In this document: piece by piece, positions 14,501 to 23,955 of the stretch
Layout of the letters: the number at the start of each line of letters is the position of its first letter
Numbering within the stretch: the stretch's first letter is position 1
From: Bog-756 sp963813525
Lineage (GTDB): Bacteria; Actinomycetota; Acidimicrobiia; Acidimicrobiales; RAAP-2
Reading direction: 5' to 3'
DNA: 64,000 nucleotides
Assembly (NCBI GenBank): GCA_963813525.1
Contig: CAWEZI010000005.1
Span: 310,001 to 374,000, forward strand
Notes under the pieces: generated by a model
Database searches by the model: none
Seen by the model: only the letters and a program-made list of their open reading frames with translations
Told to the model about the DNA's origin: nothing
Translations under genes and position numbers: made by a program

Positions 14501-14938
14501 TCAGCCGTCGGTCGCGTCCAAGGCTGTGACTAGATCGTCCAAAGGGACGTATCCAGCTGAAACAAGCCCGGCTTTGCCGCGACGTAACGCTTCGATGAAC
14601 GGCGTCGCCCAGCGGTTCTCGAAAATCAAGATCCCAGCCGAGGAACCGGGTTCGATCACTGACGCCGCCTCGGTAAGGTCGCTCTGATCGAGCAGACCCG
14701 ATGAAGCACCCGCGAAAACTGCGAGGTCGAACTGCCCGTCGTGATCGATGTCCTGGAGTTCGAGAACTTGCGTCGATCCATCAGGATGTCGAGTTACGAA
14801 CATGAGATCGAGGATTCGGATCACCCCGCTGTCGACCAGGTCAAGAAGGGCCGCGAACCCTTCGCCGGTCATCTTGTTGCCAGGGTACTCGACGACCAGA
14901 TAGCTGACCGGGCCAAGCGCGTCTGTTTCGCTTGCCAT
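14501..14938 (-). CDS. DUF6325 family protein (copy 1)
   Basis: This 145-residue protein has the DUF6325 signature: GPVSYLVVEYPGNKMTGEGFAALLDLVDSGVIRILDLMFV near the start and IEPGSSAGILIFENRWATPFIEALR near the end. I chose the ATG at 14938, preceded by AAAGGGG; longer readings add nothing conserved. The paralogue is at 43766-44188, and both precede a short SHOCT gene. The family is of unknown function; its fold seems related to soluble stress-type DUF1269 proteins, which is my inference. Confidence 0.9.
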   Translation of the reverse strand: MASETDALGPVSYLVVEYPGNKMTGEGFAALLDLVDSGVIRILDLMFVTRHPDGSTQVLELQDIDHDGQFDLAVFAGASSGLLDQSDLTEAASVIEPGSSAGILIFENRWATPFIEALRRGKAGLVSAGYVPLDDLVTALDATDG

Positions 14939-15340
14939 CGTGCGGCCCCTTTCGGGTTGGCGAACGGTGTCTGACCAACAAGCCCTGAGTGATTGTTGCA
15001 AGAACCGCCTCACCTGTCTAGTGCTCCCGCCTGATGTCGCTTATGTCTTGACATGCAGCTCTGACATATCCCATGAAATCAGGCACTGCAGCGGAGTCGT
15101 CCAGGAAAGCCATGGTCGTCACAGGAGAGACGTGGCGACTAGCGACTGCGGGATCACCACTGGCCGGTCCCAGCTGTCAGGGCCCGGGCATCCCGGGCCT
15201 AAAGGTGCCCGTAGGAGGCCGTAGCCATGGACGCACGGGTCCACCCGGGCCCGCTCAGATCTTCTTGGGCACTTGCGTCATTGAGGTCACGCCAGATGGC
15301 TCCCACCAGACACGCAATTCGGATCGTCCGGCGCCACTAG
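14939..15340. other. 402-bp intergenic stretch between DUF6325 gene and IS element
   Basis: No gene was seen here. It includes the upstream region of the DUF6325 operon and a hairpin (15181-15199). In the ancestral arrangement it was the sequence downstream of the flippase-like gene, before the IS inserted. Confidence 0.5.
15181..15199. terminator. GC-rich perfect hairpin, possible terminator of the flippase-like gene
   Basis: GGCCCGGG-CAT-CCCGGGCC is an 8-bp perfect stem. Before the IS insertion it would have lain about 140 bp after the stop codon of the minus-strand flippase-like gene, so it may have been its terminator. Confidence 0.4.
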
Positions 15341-17067
15341 GAGACTGTTGAACAAACGGCATTCTCCGAGTTCAGGGGTGCAGATGCCGTGAGTTCCAGG
15401 CCGGCGACGGATGAAGTGACGGGGTCGGCCTTGGAGGCGGGTCTTGTTCCGGTCTCATCGGTGGCGTCAATGGTCCTTGAACCCCTACATCTTGAGGATC
15501 CATTCGCCGTCGTGCTCAAGTCCGAGATTGACCAACCGCCTGAGGTTGATGGCGGCGATGCGCAATGAGAGTCCGAGTTGATTTCTTTCCACACCTCGGA
15601 ACCTCACCCGCCGATGGTTGTCGGCGACCAGCCAGGCGATTGATCGCTCGACCATCGGTCGCCACCGTCGGTAGTCCTCGGCGAACTCACCCGCCTTCCA
15701 CGCTCGACGGGATTCCATCAGTTCGCTGTCGTGAAGAGTGAAGTGAAGCGACCGGCCAGTCTTGGATGTGGTGCACCGTTGGCGGAGTGGGCATCCCAGA
15801 CAACGAACGCCGAACACGGCAGAGCGGCCGGGCGTGATCGAGACAGTGTGACCGGCAGGGCAAGTGACGGTCTTCCCTGATTCGTCCACGACGAAGTCCT
15901 CTCGCTCGAAGCCACCCGGCACTGCGGGCGTGGTCGGCCACGGCTTGATGGCCCGTTGGTGCTTGGCGTTGCCCAGTGCGTTAAGCATCTCGCCGGAGCC
16001 ATAGGCACCATCGCCCAGGACCTGGAGACCGGGCTGCTCGCCATCCAGGAGCACGACACCGGTTGGCCCATCGGGGACAGTGGCCGGGGTGAGGGCGCAG
16101 GCGGTCACGAGACCCGTCTCGGGTTCGATGGCGATGTGGGCCTTGAACCCGTCCCGATACTCCGAACGGGACTTGTGCATGTGGCGGGCTTCGGGGTCGA
16201 CCACAGAGATAACCCGGTCAGGGGCCACTTTTCGGACGATCTGCCAGGTGCCGTCGTCCTGTTGCTCGACGTCTTGACCCGCCACCAGAGCCAGCAGTCC
16301 GAGGGCCGAGTTGGCCTCGGCCTCCTCGGCCACATCCTCGAACTCGGCCAGCAGCTTGAGGGCATCGTTGACCAGTCCGTCAACGAGAGCCGCTTTGGCT
16401 ACCGTGTCGTCCCAGGCGATGAGCGGTTTGCCCGAGGTCTCGTAATCGTGGGCGGAAAGCGTCACGTCTTCCGCTCCGGGGACGAGCCGGCGCACGCGGC
16501 GGATGGCGGCGATCAGTTGGGTGACGGTGTCCTGGGTGGCGACGGCATCGTCCAGCAGCGTCGAGTCGAGGGCTCTCCTCGTCCGTCCCTTGAGCACCCC
16601 GGTGGCGTCGATCACCGAACGCACGGCGTCGAAGATCCGCTCGGGGTGCTCGGACTTCCGCAGTCGGGTGCGCCAATAGGTGAGGACCGAGAAGTCGAAC
16701 CCCTCGTCGTCGAGAGCCAAACCGCAGGCCACCTTCCAGCTGATCCGATCCCGCAGCGCCCGAGCCGCGTCTCGATCCGAAAGGCCTTCGAGGGCCTGGA
16801 GGACCATGACCGAGGCCACTACGTCGGCCGGGATCGAGGGACGACCACGGCCAGAAGGGAACAGGTCCTCGAACATCTCATCGGGGAACAGTTCGTGGCG
16901 GTGATCGGCCAGGAATGCCTCGACGCTTCCTTCGGGAACCAGCTGTCGACAGAGGGCTGCGGCGTCGAGCAGCTCAGGGTTGGATTCGCTGTGTCCTTGC
17001 ACCCACCAATTCTTGACCATCCAGGCTCAAATCGCGAGCACCGACAGGAGAATTGTTCAACAGTCTC
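15341..17067 (-). mobile_element. IS1182-type insertion sequence, complete
   Basis: Terminal inverted repeats GAGACTGTTGAACAA (15341-15355) and TTGTTCAACAGTCTC (17053-17067) are perfect over 15 bp. Both are flanked by CTAG (15337-15340 and 17068-17071), which is either a 4-bp target duplication or part of the ends, since CTAG is itself a palindrome. The element is 1727 bp, has one transposase gene and appears intact. The right-hand CTAG supplies the TAG stop codon of the neighbouring flippase-like gene. Confidence 0.9.
15485..17020 (-). CDS. IS1182-family transposase
   Basis: This 511-residue DDE transposase has an N-terminal helical DNA-binding part (GRGRPSIPADVVASVMVLQALEGLSDRDAARALRDRI). 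Catalytic-core strands include RALDSTLLDDAV (first Asp), GLQVLGDGAYGSGEML (second Asp) and a C-terminal RRWRPMVERSIAWLV (Glu). A cysteine-rich insertion (CPAGH, C-x2-C-x4-C in VRCLGCPLRQRC) is typical of IS1182. The frame is open throughout, so the element may be active. Confidence 0.93.
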   Translation of the reverse strand: MVKNWWVQGHSESNPELLDAAALCRQLVPEGSVEAFLADHRHELFPDEMFEDLFPSGRGRPSIPADVVASVMVLQALEGLSDRDAARALRDRISWKVACGLALDDEGFDFSVLTYWRTRLRKSEHPERIFDAVRSVIDATGVLKGRTRRALDSTLLDDAVATQDTVTQLIAAIRRVRRLVPGAEDVTLSAHDYETSGKPLIAWDDTVAKAALVDGLVNDALKLLAEFEDVAEEAEANSALGLLALVAGQDVEQQDDGTWQIVRKVAPDRVISVVDPEARHMHKSRSEYRDGFKAHIAIEPETGLVTACALTPATVPDGPTGVVLLDGEQPGLQVLGDGAYGSGEMLNALGNAKHQRAIKPWPTTPAVPGGFEREDFVVDESGKTVTCPAGHTVSITPGRSAVFGVRCLGCPLRQRCTTSKTGRSLHFTLHDSELMESRRAWKAGEFAEDYRRWRPMVERSIAWLVADNHRRVRFRGVERNQLGLSLRIAAINLRRLVNLGLEHDGEWILKM

Positions 17068-18144
17068 CTAGACCTCCGCTTGATGTCGACCCCTCTTCCG
17101 CCGAAGTTCGGAATAAATGATCCAGCCGACCAGCGTGACCATCCAGAAGCTAACCAACCGGAACACCAACACGGACCCCAACGACTCCACTGATCCCAAT
17201 CCCGAGGCAACCAGCCCGGCGGTCAGCACGGCTTCGGTCACCCCTAAGCCACCTGGCGTCAGGTTGAAGCTGCTGGCGGTGGCCCCAGCGCAGTAGACGA
17301 GGATCACCTTCGTCCACGGCACAGTGGCCCCGACCGCGAGGATCGAGGCCACCAGACAGCCCACGCTGGCCAGCCAGTTGATGAAGGACAAGAGGGTTGT
17401 CTGCACCCAATCGCGTGGGCGCATGCGAAATGCGGACAGCGTGTCGAGAGCAAGCTGCGCCACGTCCCCGGGTTCTCCCACCGGACGACCTCTGACTCGC
17501 TGTGAGATGCGGACAACCCGAGCCCCCAGTCGAATGATCAGTTTCCGCGAATGCTGTCGGTGCAGAGCCAGTACGCCAATAACCGTGGCAGCCACTATCG
17601 CGGCACCGCCGAGTACACCACCGAAGGTGGCTGCTGGATCGCCCGAGACGGTCGCTCCGATGGCGATTAGGAGCACCCACACCAGATTGGAGATCAATCC
17701 CGAGATCAGTAGCGCCCAGCCGGCTGGTGCCGGGTCGTCGGCCACCTGGCGAAACCGACTGAAGCTGAAGACGCTTCCTGCCCCCGGACCGACGAGCGGG
17801 AGGGAGACGGAGATCGCATTCCCGGCCAGGGCTGTGGCGGCCATCGAGGGGATCGATGCGTGAACGCCGGCCGCCCGTAGGACGATCCGCTGAGTCCGGG
17901 CGAAAGCCATCATCGAAAGCAACTCAAATGCCCCAGCAGCCAGGAGCCAGCCCCACTCGGCTCGCCGCACGACGCCGACCGATTGGCTCACGGTCGTGTG
18001 CTCAAACCACCCAAACGCGATCAACGCTCCAAGGATTAGGACTTCTGCGACGATGCGGAGCGGGCGTCGGCGACGCGATGCCTTCGAGCGACTGTCTTCT
18101 GCCGACCCGTTCGCCTCCTCGGCCGCGGAACCAGCGTCACCCAC
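17068..18144 (-). CDS. Flippase-like membrane protein (LPG synthase transmembrane/UPF0104 family)
   Basis: This 358-residue protein has 7-8 membrane segments and the family motifs: SLPLVGPGAGSVFSFSRF near residue 118 and a conserved NLTPGGLGVTEAVLTAGL near residue 290. Relatives are the membrane half of lysylphosphatidylglycerol synthase and similar lipid or polyprenyl flippases. The stop codon TAG lies in the CTAG at the IS border. The same triplet would also have ended the gene in the uninterrupted sequence, so the protein is probably full length. It follows a GT-C-type glycosyltransferase gene on the same strand, hinting at glycolipid export. Confidence 0.87.
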   Translation of the reverse strand: MGDAGSAAEEANGSAEDSRSKASRRRRPLRIVAEVLILGALIAFGWFEHTTVSQSVGVVRRAEWGWLLAAGAFELLSMMAFARTQRIVLRAAGVHASIPSMAATALAGNAISVSLPLVGPGAGSVFSFSRFRQVADDPAPAGWALLISGLISNLVWVLLIAIGATVSGDPAATFGGVLGGAAIVAATVIGVLALHRQHSRKLIIRLGARVVRISQRVRGRPVGEPGDVAQLALDTLSAFRMRPRDWVQTTLLSFINWLASVGCLVASILAVGATVPWTKVILVYCAGATASSFNLTPGGLGVTEAVLTAGLVASGLGSVESLGSVLVFRLVSFWMVTLVGWIIYSELRRKRGRHQAEV

Positions 18145-18434
18145 GGCGAATGTACAGCAGGCAGACCCCAGATCCCTGCGAGGGATCTACAAGATCCATA
18201 GTGTCATGGTCGGACGAAGGAGTGGGCGGTCCTGGCATAAAGATGATTGAGGTTCAGGCGATCGGACTCAACCTAGGGCGGGCTCCCGAAACATCGTTCA
18301 CGAGATCATGCCTCGTCGCATCCATGAGGAGTAAGACGCGGGTCCGTCGTAGTCAACTCCAAAGGTGGCCGGATGACCCTTCGGTATGCCCGGTCGATCA
18401 TCGAGGTCGTCTTGGCCGAGGCCTTCGGTGGTCA
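18145..18434. other. 290-bp intergenic with AGATCCCT-GCG-AGGGATCT hairpin (18170-18188)
   Basis: A perfect 8-bp inverted repeat sits 26 bp upstream of the flippase-like start. It could be an operator or an intergenic terminator after the upstream glycosyltransferase gene. No gene was seen here. Confidence 0.45.
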
Positions 18435-20141
18435 CTACCTCGAGGCGCTGCCCGGGGATCTGGCCCGCAGGGTGAGCAGCTGCACCCGCTCGGTCCCGTT
18501 TTGCCCGGCCGGGGTGGTGAGTGTGCCGTAGCGGAGGAGGGTGGCGATGATGGTGGCCCGCTCGGCTACGTGCCAATGCGACAGGACGACCCACACCCGC
18601 CCACGCGGTGTGGCTGCGGCCATGCGCACCGCTGTCCGGACCGCCCCGACCTCGGCAGCCGTCGAGGTGGCCACCGCCACCACCACCCTGTCGGCCGAGG
18701 GATAGGTGACCCGGAAGTTGTTGGCCAGGGTGTCGGCCGCTACCAACTCGGGCTGTGCCGGCCAATAGACGCCCAGACCGAACCCAGCGTCGACGTTGGC
18801 CACCACCACGTCGCCGGGGCGCTCGCCGGCACGTATGGCGGCGATCTGTGCGGGCACGTCCTCGAGTGGCGTCGTGGTGTCGACGGCCACCCGGTCTGCC
18901 TTGACCATGGGGACGGCCAGGGCTACCAACAGCGTGGCGACCGCCGCGGTCCCGGCCACGGCGAGGACGGGCTGGTAGTGGGCCGGCGCCTTCCTGACCA
19001 CGAATATGGCTAAACGGACGATCCCGGAGACGCCGACCATGGCCATGACGGTGAGGATGACCGTAAACCACGTGGAGGTCCGCGGGTCCCACAGTGGATA
19101 GAGGTGGAGGCCGGCCGCCGCCACCTGCCCCACCGTGACGACAGGCACGACGAGGGCGACGGCGGGCAGGCCTACCCGGACCAAGGTAACCAGGCCGGCG
19201 AGCACGAGGGCGAAGACAACCAGCGACGGACCCATGCCCATACCCTGAAGCTCGGCCCCGGCGCGGAAGTCGACGAAGTGCACAAGGGTAGCGAAGCCCT
19301 GGTCGGTCGGAATGTAGAGAGCAGCCCAGTACGCCCGCAGGGAGGGCGTATCGGCCGGGCGGACGACAGTGAGGAAGACGAGGAGGTCGAAGCCCAGGGT
19401 GGCAGCCCCAACTGCGATCAGGGCTCTGAGGCGCTGGCCATCCCGCCGGGCGAGGAGCACGACAGCCAGGACCACGAGCACCGCCGCCCCGAGGAGCACG
19501 GCGACGTTACTGATGAGCGTGCTGAGCGCCATCACAACTCCCAGGGCCACCAGACGGCGCTGAGACCACTGTCGCTCCAGCCGGGCCAGCATCCACAGGA
19601 TCAGAAGTGCGTCGCACGCCTCCGCTGTGTACTGCTTGAGATCGTGGCGGATGAGCATGGCCGACCCGAGGGCCACGCCGGTCGCCACCAGAATGGCGGT
19701 GAGCCGGTCCCGCCGGTCGATCTCGCGACCCAGGAACCACGCCGGCACCACGGCGGCCACCGTGAAGGCCAGGGCCAGCAGGCGCAGACCCTGCGGCGAG
19801 CCGTGAGGTACGACTCGCAGGAGCAGTGTAAAGAGAACTGGGGTGGAGGCGGTCAGCCTCAGGACCTGGTTAACCGGGGCCCGCAGGCTCACGGCCACCC
19901 AGTTCTCGTCCACCCACAGCGGTTGGGTCAACATGCGGTGAGGGTCGTGGGCGATGGTGTCGGCCGCCATCAGGGCCAACACGATCGCCCCACTCAGTAT
20001 CCACCCGGGCCGGAGCCGACGCCCCGGGGGTGATGTGACGGGGCGGTCGTGTTCCGATCGGAGGAGGGTCGCTGGGTCAGGCGGGGCCGAATCGCATGTC
20101 GGTTCTGCCTCGTCCTCCACGCCCAGGGCCACGGACGACAA
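18435..20141 (-). CDS. Multi-spanning membrane protein, GT-C glycosyltransferase-like
   Basis: This 568-residue protein has about ten membrane segments between residues 47 and 400 and a soluble C-terminal domain. The first extracytoplasmic loop contains PLWVDENWVAVSL, the acidic D-E motif position expected of GT-C enzymes using polyprenyl-phosphate sugars. A second loop has SAMLIRHDLKQYTAEA. The C-terminal part (about 410-560) carries a DVVVANVDAGFGLGVYW segment typical of such proteins in actinobacteria. Donor and acceptor are unknown. The neighbouring flippase-like gene suggests a shared envelope-glycan role. Confidence 0.75.
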   Translation of the reverse strand: MSSVALGVEDEAEPTCDSAPPDPATLLRSEHDRPVTSPPGRRLRPGWILSGAIVLALMAADTIAHDPHRMLTQPLWVDENWVAVSLRAPVNQVLRLTASTPVLFTLLLRVVPHGSPQGLRLLALAFTVAAVVPAWFLGREIDRRDRLTAILVATGVALGSAMLIRHDLKQYTAEACDALLILWMLARLERQWSQRRLVALGVVMALSTLISNVAVLLGAAVLVVLAVVLLARRDGQRLRALIAVGAATLGFDLLVFLTVVRPADTPSLRAYWAALYIPTDQGFATLVHFVDFRAGAELQGMGMGPSLVVFALVLAGLVTLVRVGLPAVALVVPVVTVGQVAAAGLHLYPLWDPRTSTWFTVILTVMAMVGVSGIVRLAIFVVRKAPAHYQPVLAVAGTAAVATLLVALAVPMVKADRVAVDTTTPLEDVPAQIAAIRAGERPGDVVVANVDAGFGLGVYWPAQPELVAADTLANNFRVTYPSADRVVVAVATSTAAEVGAVRTAVRMAAATPRGRVWVVLSHWHVAERATIIATLLRYGTLTTPAGQNGTERVQLLTLRARSPGSASR

Positions 20142-20275
20142 GGGTAGTAACGGAGATGAGGACCCTGATGCATCGGGTACCGCCCGGCTGCTGTCGCCGC
20201 CGGAGACCCGGGTTCATTGCTCGCTCATCGAGGCCAGTGGGGAGCGGAGTCCAGCCCGACCCTCTTTGTAATCGC

Positions 20276-21334
20276 TCACCGTTGGGCCTGAGCGCTCCCG
20301 GCTCGCCGGCGGCGCTCCCACAACTCGATCCGTCTCGCCTCGGTCATCGTGGCACCGAGGCCTTCAGCGCCGGTGAGGTTGGCGTCGGTGAGGTCGACAC
20401 TCATGAGGTTGGCCCCGGTCAGGTTGGCCCCGGTGAGGTCAGCGACGCTCATGTCCGCGCCGGCCAGGTCGGCCTCCCTCAAGTTGGCGCCCGTCAGGTT
20501 CGCTCCCGATAGGTCGGCATGGGTAAGGTCCGCCTCCCTCAGATCTGCGCCAGTCAAGTCGGAGCCGTTCAGACGGGCGTTGGTCAGCGTGGCCAGGTAG
20601 AGGCTGGCGCCAGCCAGTTGAGCGCCGCTCAGGTCTGCGCCGGCAAAGTTTTGGCCCCGAAGATCAGCGCCGCTCAGATCTTCCTCAGGCCCCACCTTGG
20701 CTGCGGGACTCTCTTGCTCCACGCTCTGATCGTCGGAACCACCCACGACCGACGCGTGGTCGGCTTTGCTGTATTCGGTGCCGGCCAAATTGGCGCCGGT
20801 CAGGTTGGCGCCCGTCAGGTCGACGCCGGTCAGGTTGGCACTGGTCAGATCACTGTCAGTCAAGTCGGCGTTGGTCACGTCGCTGTCGATCAGGTTGGCG
20901 CCGGTCAGATTGGCGCAGGTCAGATCGGTATCGGTCAGGGTGGCGCCTTTCAGTGTGGCCGCGATGAGATCGGCTCCCGACAGGTCAGCGCCGGCAAGGA
21001 CGGCGTTGGTGAGGTTGGCCAGGCTCAGGTCGGCTCCGCTCAGATTGGCACCGGTCAGCTCGGTGGCCGTCAAGTCTGCGCCATAAAGATTGGCCCCGGT
21101 CAGATTTGCGCTGGTCAGATCGGCTCCATAGAGGTCGGCGAGGCTCAGATCGGCGTTGCCCATGTCGGCACCACGGAGTTCGGCCCCCCGGAGGTTGGCA
21201 CCAGTCAGGTTTTGGCTCTTGAGACCCTTGCCGCTGAGGTCGTCCTGTGGTCGAAGATCAGCACCGCTCATATCACCCCGTTCTCGCCCCTCCGGGCGTC
21301 CCCTTGGCTGTCTTTCCCCTGTGTCTATCGGCAA
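20276..21334 (-). CDS. Pentapeptide-repeat protein with two repeat blocks
   Basis: This 352-residue protein is almost entirely A(D/N)LxG-type pentapeptides, predicting a right-handed quadrilateral beta-helix. Block 1 (about 40-205) and block 2 (about 240-335) are separated by a charged, repeat-free linker (SKADHASVVGGSDDQSVEQ). A short helical tail ends the protein. Starts at 21334 (after GGGGAAG) or at the internal ATG at 21271 (after GGGGTG) are both possible. Some family members mimic DNA and protect gyrase; nothing here shows that. Two blocks could form a hinged double helix. Confidence 0.88.
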   Translation of the reverse strand: MPIDTGERQPRGRPEGRERGDMSGADLRPQDDLSGKGLKSQNLTGANLRGAELRGADMGNADLSLADLYGADLTSANLTGANLYGADLTATELTGANLSGADLSLANLTNAVLAGADLSGADLIAATLKGATLTDTDLTCANLTGANLIDSDVTNADLTDSDLTSANLTGVDLTGANLTGANLAGTEYSKADHASVVGGSDDQSVEQESPAAKVGPEEDLSGADLRGQNFAGADLSGAQLAGASLYLATLTNARLNGSDLTGADLREADLTHADLSGANLTGANLREADLAGADMSVADLTGANLTGANLMSVDLTDANLTGAEGLGATMTEARRIELWERRRRAGSAQAQR

Positions 21335-21436
21335 CTTCCCCCTGGGAGATAAGTGCGAGTTGGGGGACCTGGCCGGGACGGATCCCTTTCTGTCACGGAC
21401 CCCTCGGCAAAGAGCCCTGACTGGAGATGTGCCCGA

Positions 21437-23800
21437 CTATTGCTTGGCCATCGCCACGGAGAGCCGGTCCTCGGCGCTGATCAGATGCGACTGGTCGTCC
21501 AACCCCTGGTCGAGCTGGATCCAGTTCACGGTTCCGGTGAACTGGCTGGTCTCCGGGGTGTAGTCGTCGCTCACCGACGTTCCGTAGTCCACGCCCACAT
21601 CGAGCGTCTCGTCTCCGGAGAACAGCATGGGGATGCTCGCTTCCTGTCGGGCCGAACCCACCGGGGATCCGTCCACGAACAGCGTCGTGTCGCCCCCCTT
21701 GGCCAGCCCGTCCCCGTCGTAAGAGAACTCGACCCTCACCTGGTGGTTGCCGGGCCTGAGCACCTCGGTTCCTTGGGCCTTGATCAGGTTGAGACCGAGC
21801 AGGTTGTAGCAGTGGGCCGGCACTCCATGGCTGAGGTAGAGCGACCAGCCCCCGAACGCTCCGCCCTGAGCCACGATCACACCATTGGCGTCCTCATCGG
21901 GGACCTCGATGTCGGCGGTGACCGTGTACGACTTGTTCTTCAGATTGAGGACGGTGTTCTCGGTGAGCCGACCCATGCCACCGAACAGAAGCTGCGAGGG
22001 ACCGGTGATCAGGGAAGGGCGTCCGGCCAGATCCGAGTTGAATCGCTCGACCCGGCGATCGTCCAAGGGGAGTACCTGGTGCTTCACAGCCTCTATGAGG
22101 AAAAGCCGCTGGAGGTGGGCCAACTTTTCGGGATGGTCGGCGGCGATGTCGTGAGCCTGGGTCCAGTCGGTGGTGGTGTCGTAGAGCTCCCACACGTCGT
22201 CGTCCAAAGGCGGGAGCTCGGCACCGAACAGCCAGGGGATGCTGTGTCGGGTGACTGCCATCCAGCCCTTGTGGTACATCCCACGGTTGCAGACCATCTC
22301 GAAGTACTGGGACTCACGCCGGTCGGGAGCCCCGGCGTCGTCGAACAGGTAGGCCATGGAGACTCCCTGGAGCGGCTGCTGCTCGAAGCCGTTGACCATG
22401 GTCGGCTCGGGAAGATGGGCCACATCCAGCACGGTCGTGGCCACGTCGATGACGTGGTGGAACTGATCACGAACCTCACCCCTGGCGGTGAACCCGTTCG
22501 GCCAGTGGACGATGGTGCCGTTGCGGGTACCGCCGAAGTGGGAGGCGACCTGCTTGGTCCACTGGTAGGGGGTGCACATGGCGTTGGCCCAACCCACCGC
22601 GTAATGGTTGTACGCCTCCGGCGTTCCGAACTTGTCGATGTTGGCCGCCATGAACTCGGCTGTCTCGAATGCGGCCGCTCCGTTGAGGGAGAACAGCTCG
22701 TTGAAGGTGCCGTTCGGGGTGCCCTCGGCGCTGGCACCGTTGTCGCCGATGATGTAGTACACCAGCGTGTCGTCGAGGACATCGAGTTCCTCCAGGCCGT
22801 CGATGACCCGCCCGACCGCATGGTCGGTGTGCTCCAGGAAGCCGGCGTAGACCTCCATCTGACGGGCCAGGACCGGCTTCAGGATGTCCGGCACCTCGTC
22901 CCAGGCCTGGATCTCACCCGGCCGAGCGGTGAGATCGGCGTCGGCAGGGATCACCCCCTGCTCCTTCTGTCGTGCGAAGATCTCCTCCCGGAGCGCGTCC
23001 CAGCCGGCGTCGAACCGGCCCCGGTACTTGTCCGACCACTCGCGGGCCACGTGATGGGGGGCGTGGGTGGCACCGGGGGCGTAGTAGGCGAAGAAGGGCT
23101 TGTCCGTCTGGAGCGCCCGTTGCTGGCGGAACCAGGCGATGGCCTTGTCGGTCATGTCATCGGTGAGGTGATAGCCCTCAGCGGGGGTGGACGGTGGCTC
23201 CACCGGTGTCGTGCCTTCGTAGAGGGCGGGGTAGTACTGGTTGGTCTCGCCGCCGATGAAGCCGTAGAAGTAGTCGAAGCCGCTCCCGGTGGGCCACAGG
23301 TCGAAGGGCCCGACCGGGCTGGTCTTCCACACCGGGACCTCGTGACACTTGCCGAACTGGGCCGTCGAGTAGCCGTTCTGTTTCAGGATCTCGGCCAGCG
23401 GGGCCGTGGACTTGGGTCGGATCGACGTGTACCCCGGAGCGGAGGTGGCCGTCTCGGTGATCGACCCCATGCCCACCGTGTGATGGTTCCGACCGGTAAG
23501 GAGAGCCGCCCTGGTCGGGGCACAGAGGGCGGTTGTGTGGAACCGGCTCAGCTTGATGCCGCCTGCGGCCAATCGATCGGCCGTGGGCGTGTTGACCGCC
23601 CCCCCGAAAGCCGAGGAGGCGCCGAACCCGATGTCGTCGAGAAGGACGATGAGCACGTTGGGCGCTCCAGTCGGCGGACGAGGCTCAGTGATCGGCGGGT
23701 ACGAAGTGTCCGGGTCCTTGGCGTCATAGCTGGTGATGCCGACCGGTGCCGGGTTGTGGATGGGCAAGATGAAGCGGTTGACTTCGGCGATCGGGTCCAT
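21437..23800 (-). CDS. Arylsulfatase
   Basis: This 787-residue type I sulfatase has metal ligands in VLLDDIGFG (D55, D56) and the formylglycine motif C-A-P-T-R at residues 93-97 followed by LLTGRNHHTVGMG. These give the full C-x-P-x-R-x4-TG signature. Further metal-site residues lie in YYIIGDNGASAEGTPNG. The C-terminal 170 residues form a beta-rich domain (concanavalin-like). Length and layout match the large actinobacterial arylsulfatases. It needs the formylglycine-generating enzyme, which is not in the window. There is no signal peptide. It is divergent from a phosphoesterase gene; both may scavenge ester-bound sulfate and phosphate. Confidence 0.95.
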   Translation of the reverse strand: MDPIAEVNRFILPIHNPAPVGITSYDAKDPDTSYPPITEPRPPTGAPNVLIVLLDDIGFGASSAFGGAVNTPTADRLAAGGIKLSRFHTTALCAPTRAALLTGRNHHTVGMGSITETATSAPGYTSIRPKSTAPLAEILKQNGYSTAQFGKCHEVPVWKTSPVGPFDLWPTGSGFDYFYGFIGGETNQYYPALYEGTTPVEPPSTPAEGYHLTDDMTDKAIAWFRQQRALQTDKPFFAYYAPGATHAPHHVAREWSDKYRGRFDAGWDALREEIFARQKEQGVIPADADLTARPGEIQAWDEVPDILKPVLARQMEVYAGFLEHTDHAVGRVIDGLEELDVLDDTLVYYIIGDNGASAEGTPNGTFNELFSLNGAAAFETAEFMAANIDKFGTPEAYNHYAVGWANAMCTPYQWTKQVASHFGGTRNGTIVHWPNGFTARGEVRDQFHHVIDVATTVLDVAHLPEPTMVNGFEQQPLQGVSMAYLFDDAGAPDRRESQYFEMVCNRGMYHKGWMAVTRHSIPWLFGAELPPLDDDVWELYDTTTDWTQAHDIAADHPEKLAHLQRLFLIEAVKHQVLPLDDRRVERFNSDLAGRPSLITGPSQLLFGGMGRLTENTVLNLKNKSYTVTADIEVPDEDANGVIVAQGGAFGGWSLYLSHGVPAHCYNLLGLNLIKAQGTEVLRPGNHQVRVEFSYDGDGLAKGGDTTLFVDGSPVGSARQEASIPMLFSGDETLDVGVDYGTSVSDDYTPETSQFTGTVNWIQLDQGLDDQSHLISAEDRLSVAMAKQ

Positions 23801-23955
23801 GGTTCTCCTGGCAAGTGGGGCTACGCCTGACCGTAGTCGCCACTCTGCAGAGCGGATCCCAGCCCTTCAGGCGCGATACCTCGGCGTTTGTGACGGTAAA
23901 GGGGTGCTGTCAGAACTGGAATAATGACCGAGAATCTCCTAGAGAGGACAACCCC

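Noticed and set aside
15956..17071. A 371-codon open frame on the plus strand inside the IS element
   Set aside because: Antisense to the transposase with no known domain.
20276..21334. Tandem DNA repeats or a CRISPR-like array
   Set aside because: The periodicity of about 15 bp is fully explained by pentapeptide repeats in a protein; there are no spacers.
21353..23830. An 825-codon open frame on the plus strand opposite the arylsulfatase gene
   Set aside because: It mirrors the codon structure of the sulfatase on the other strand, has low-complexity Val/Gly/Arg content and no family motif. The sulfatase has complete catalytic motifs.
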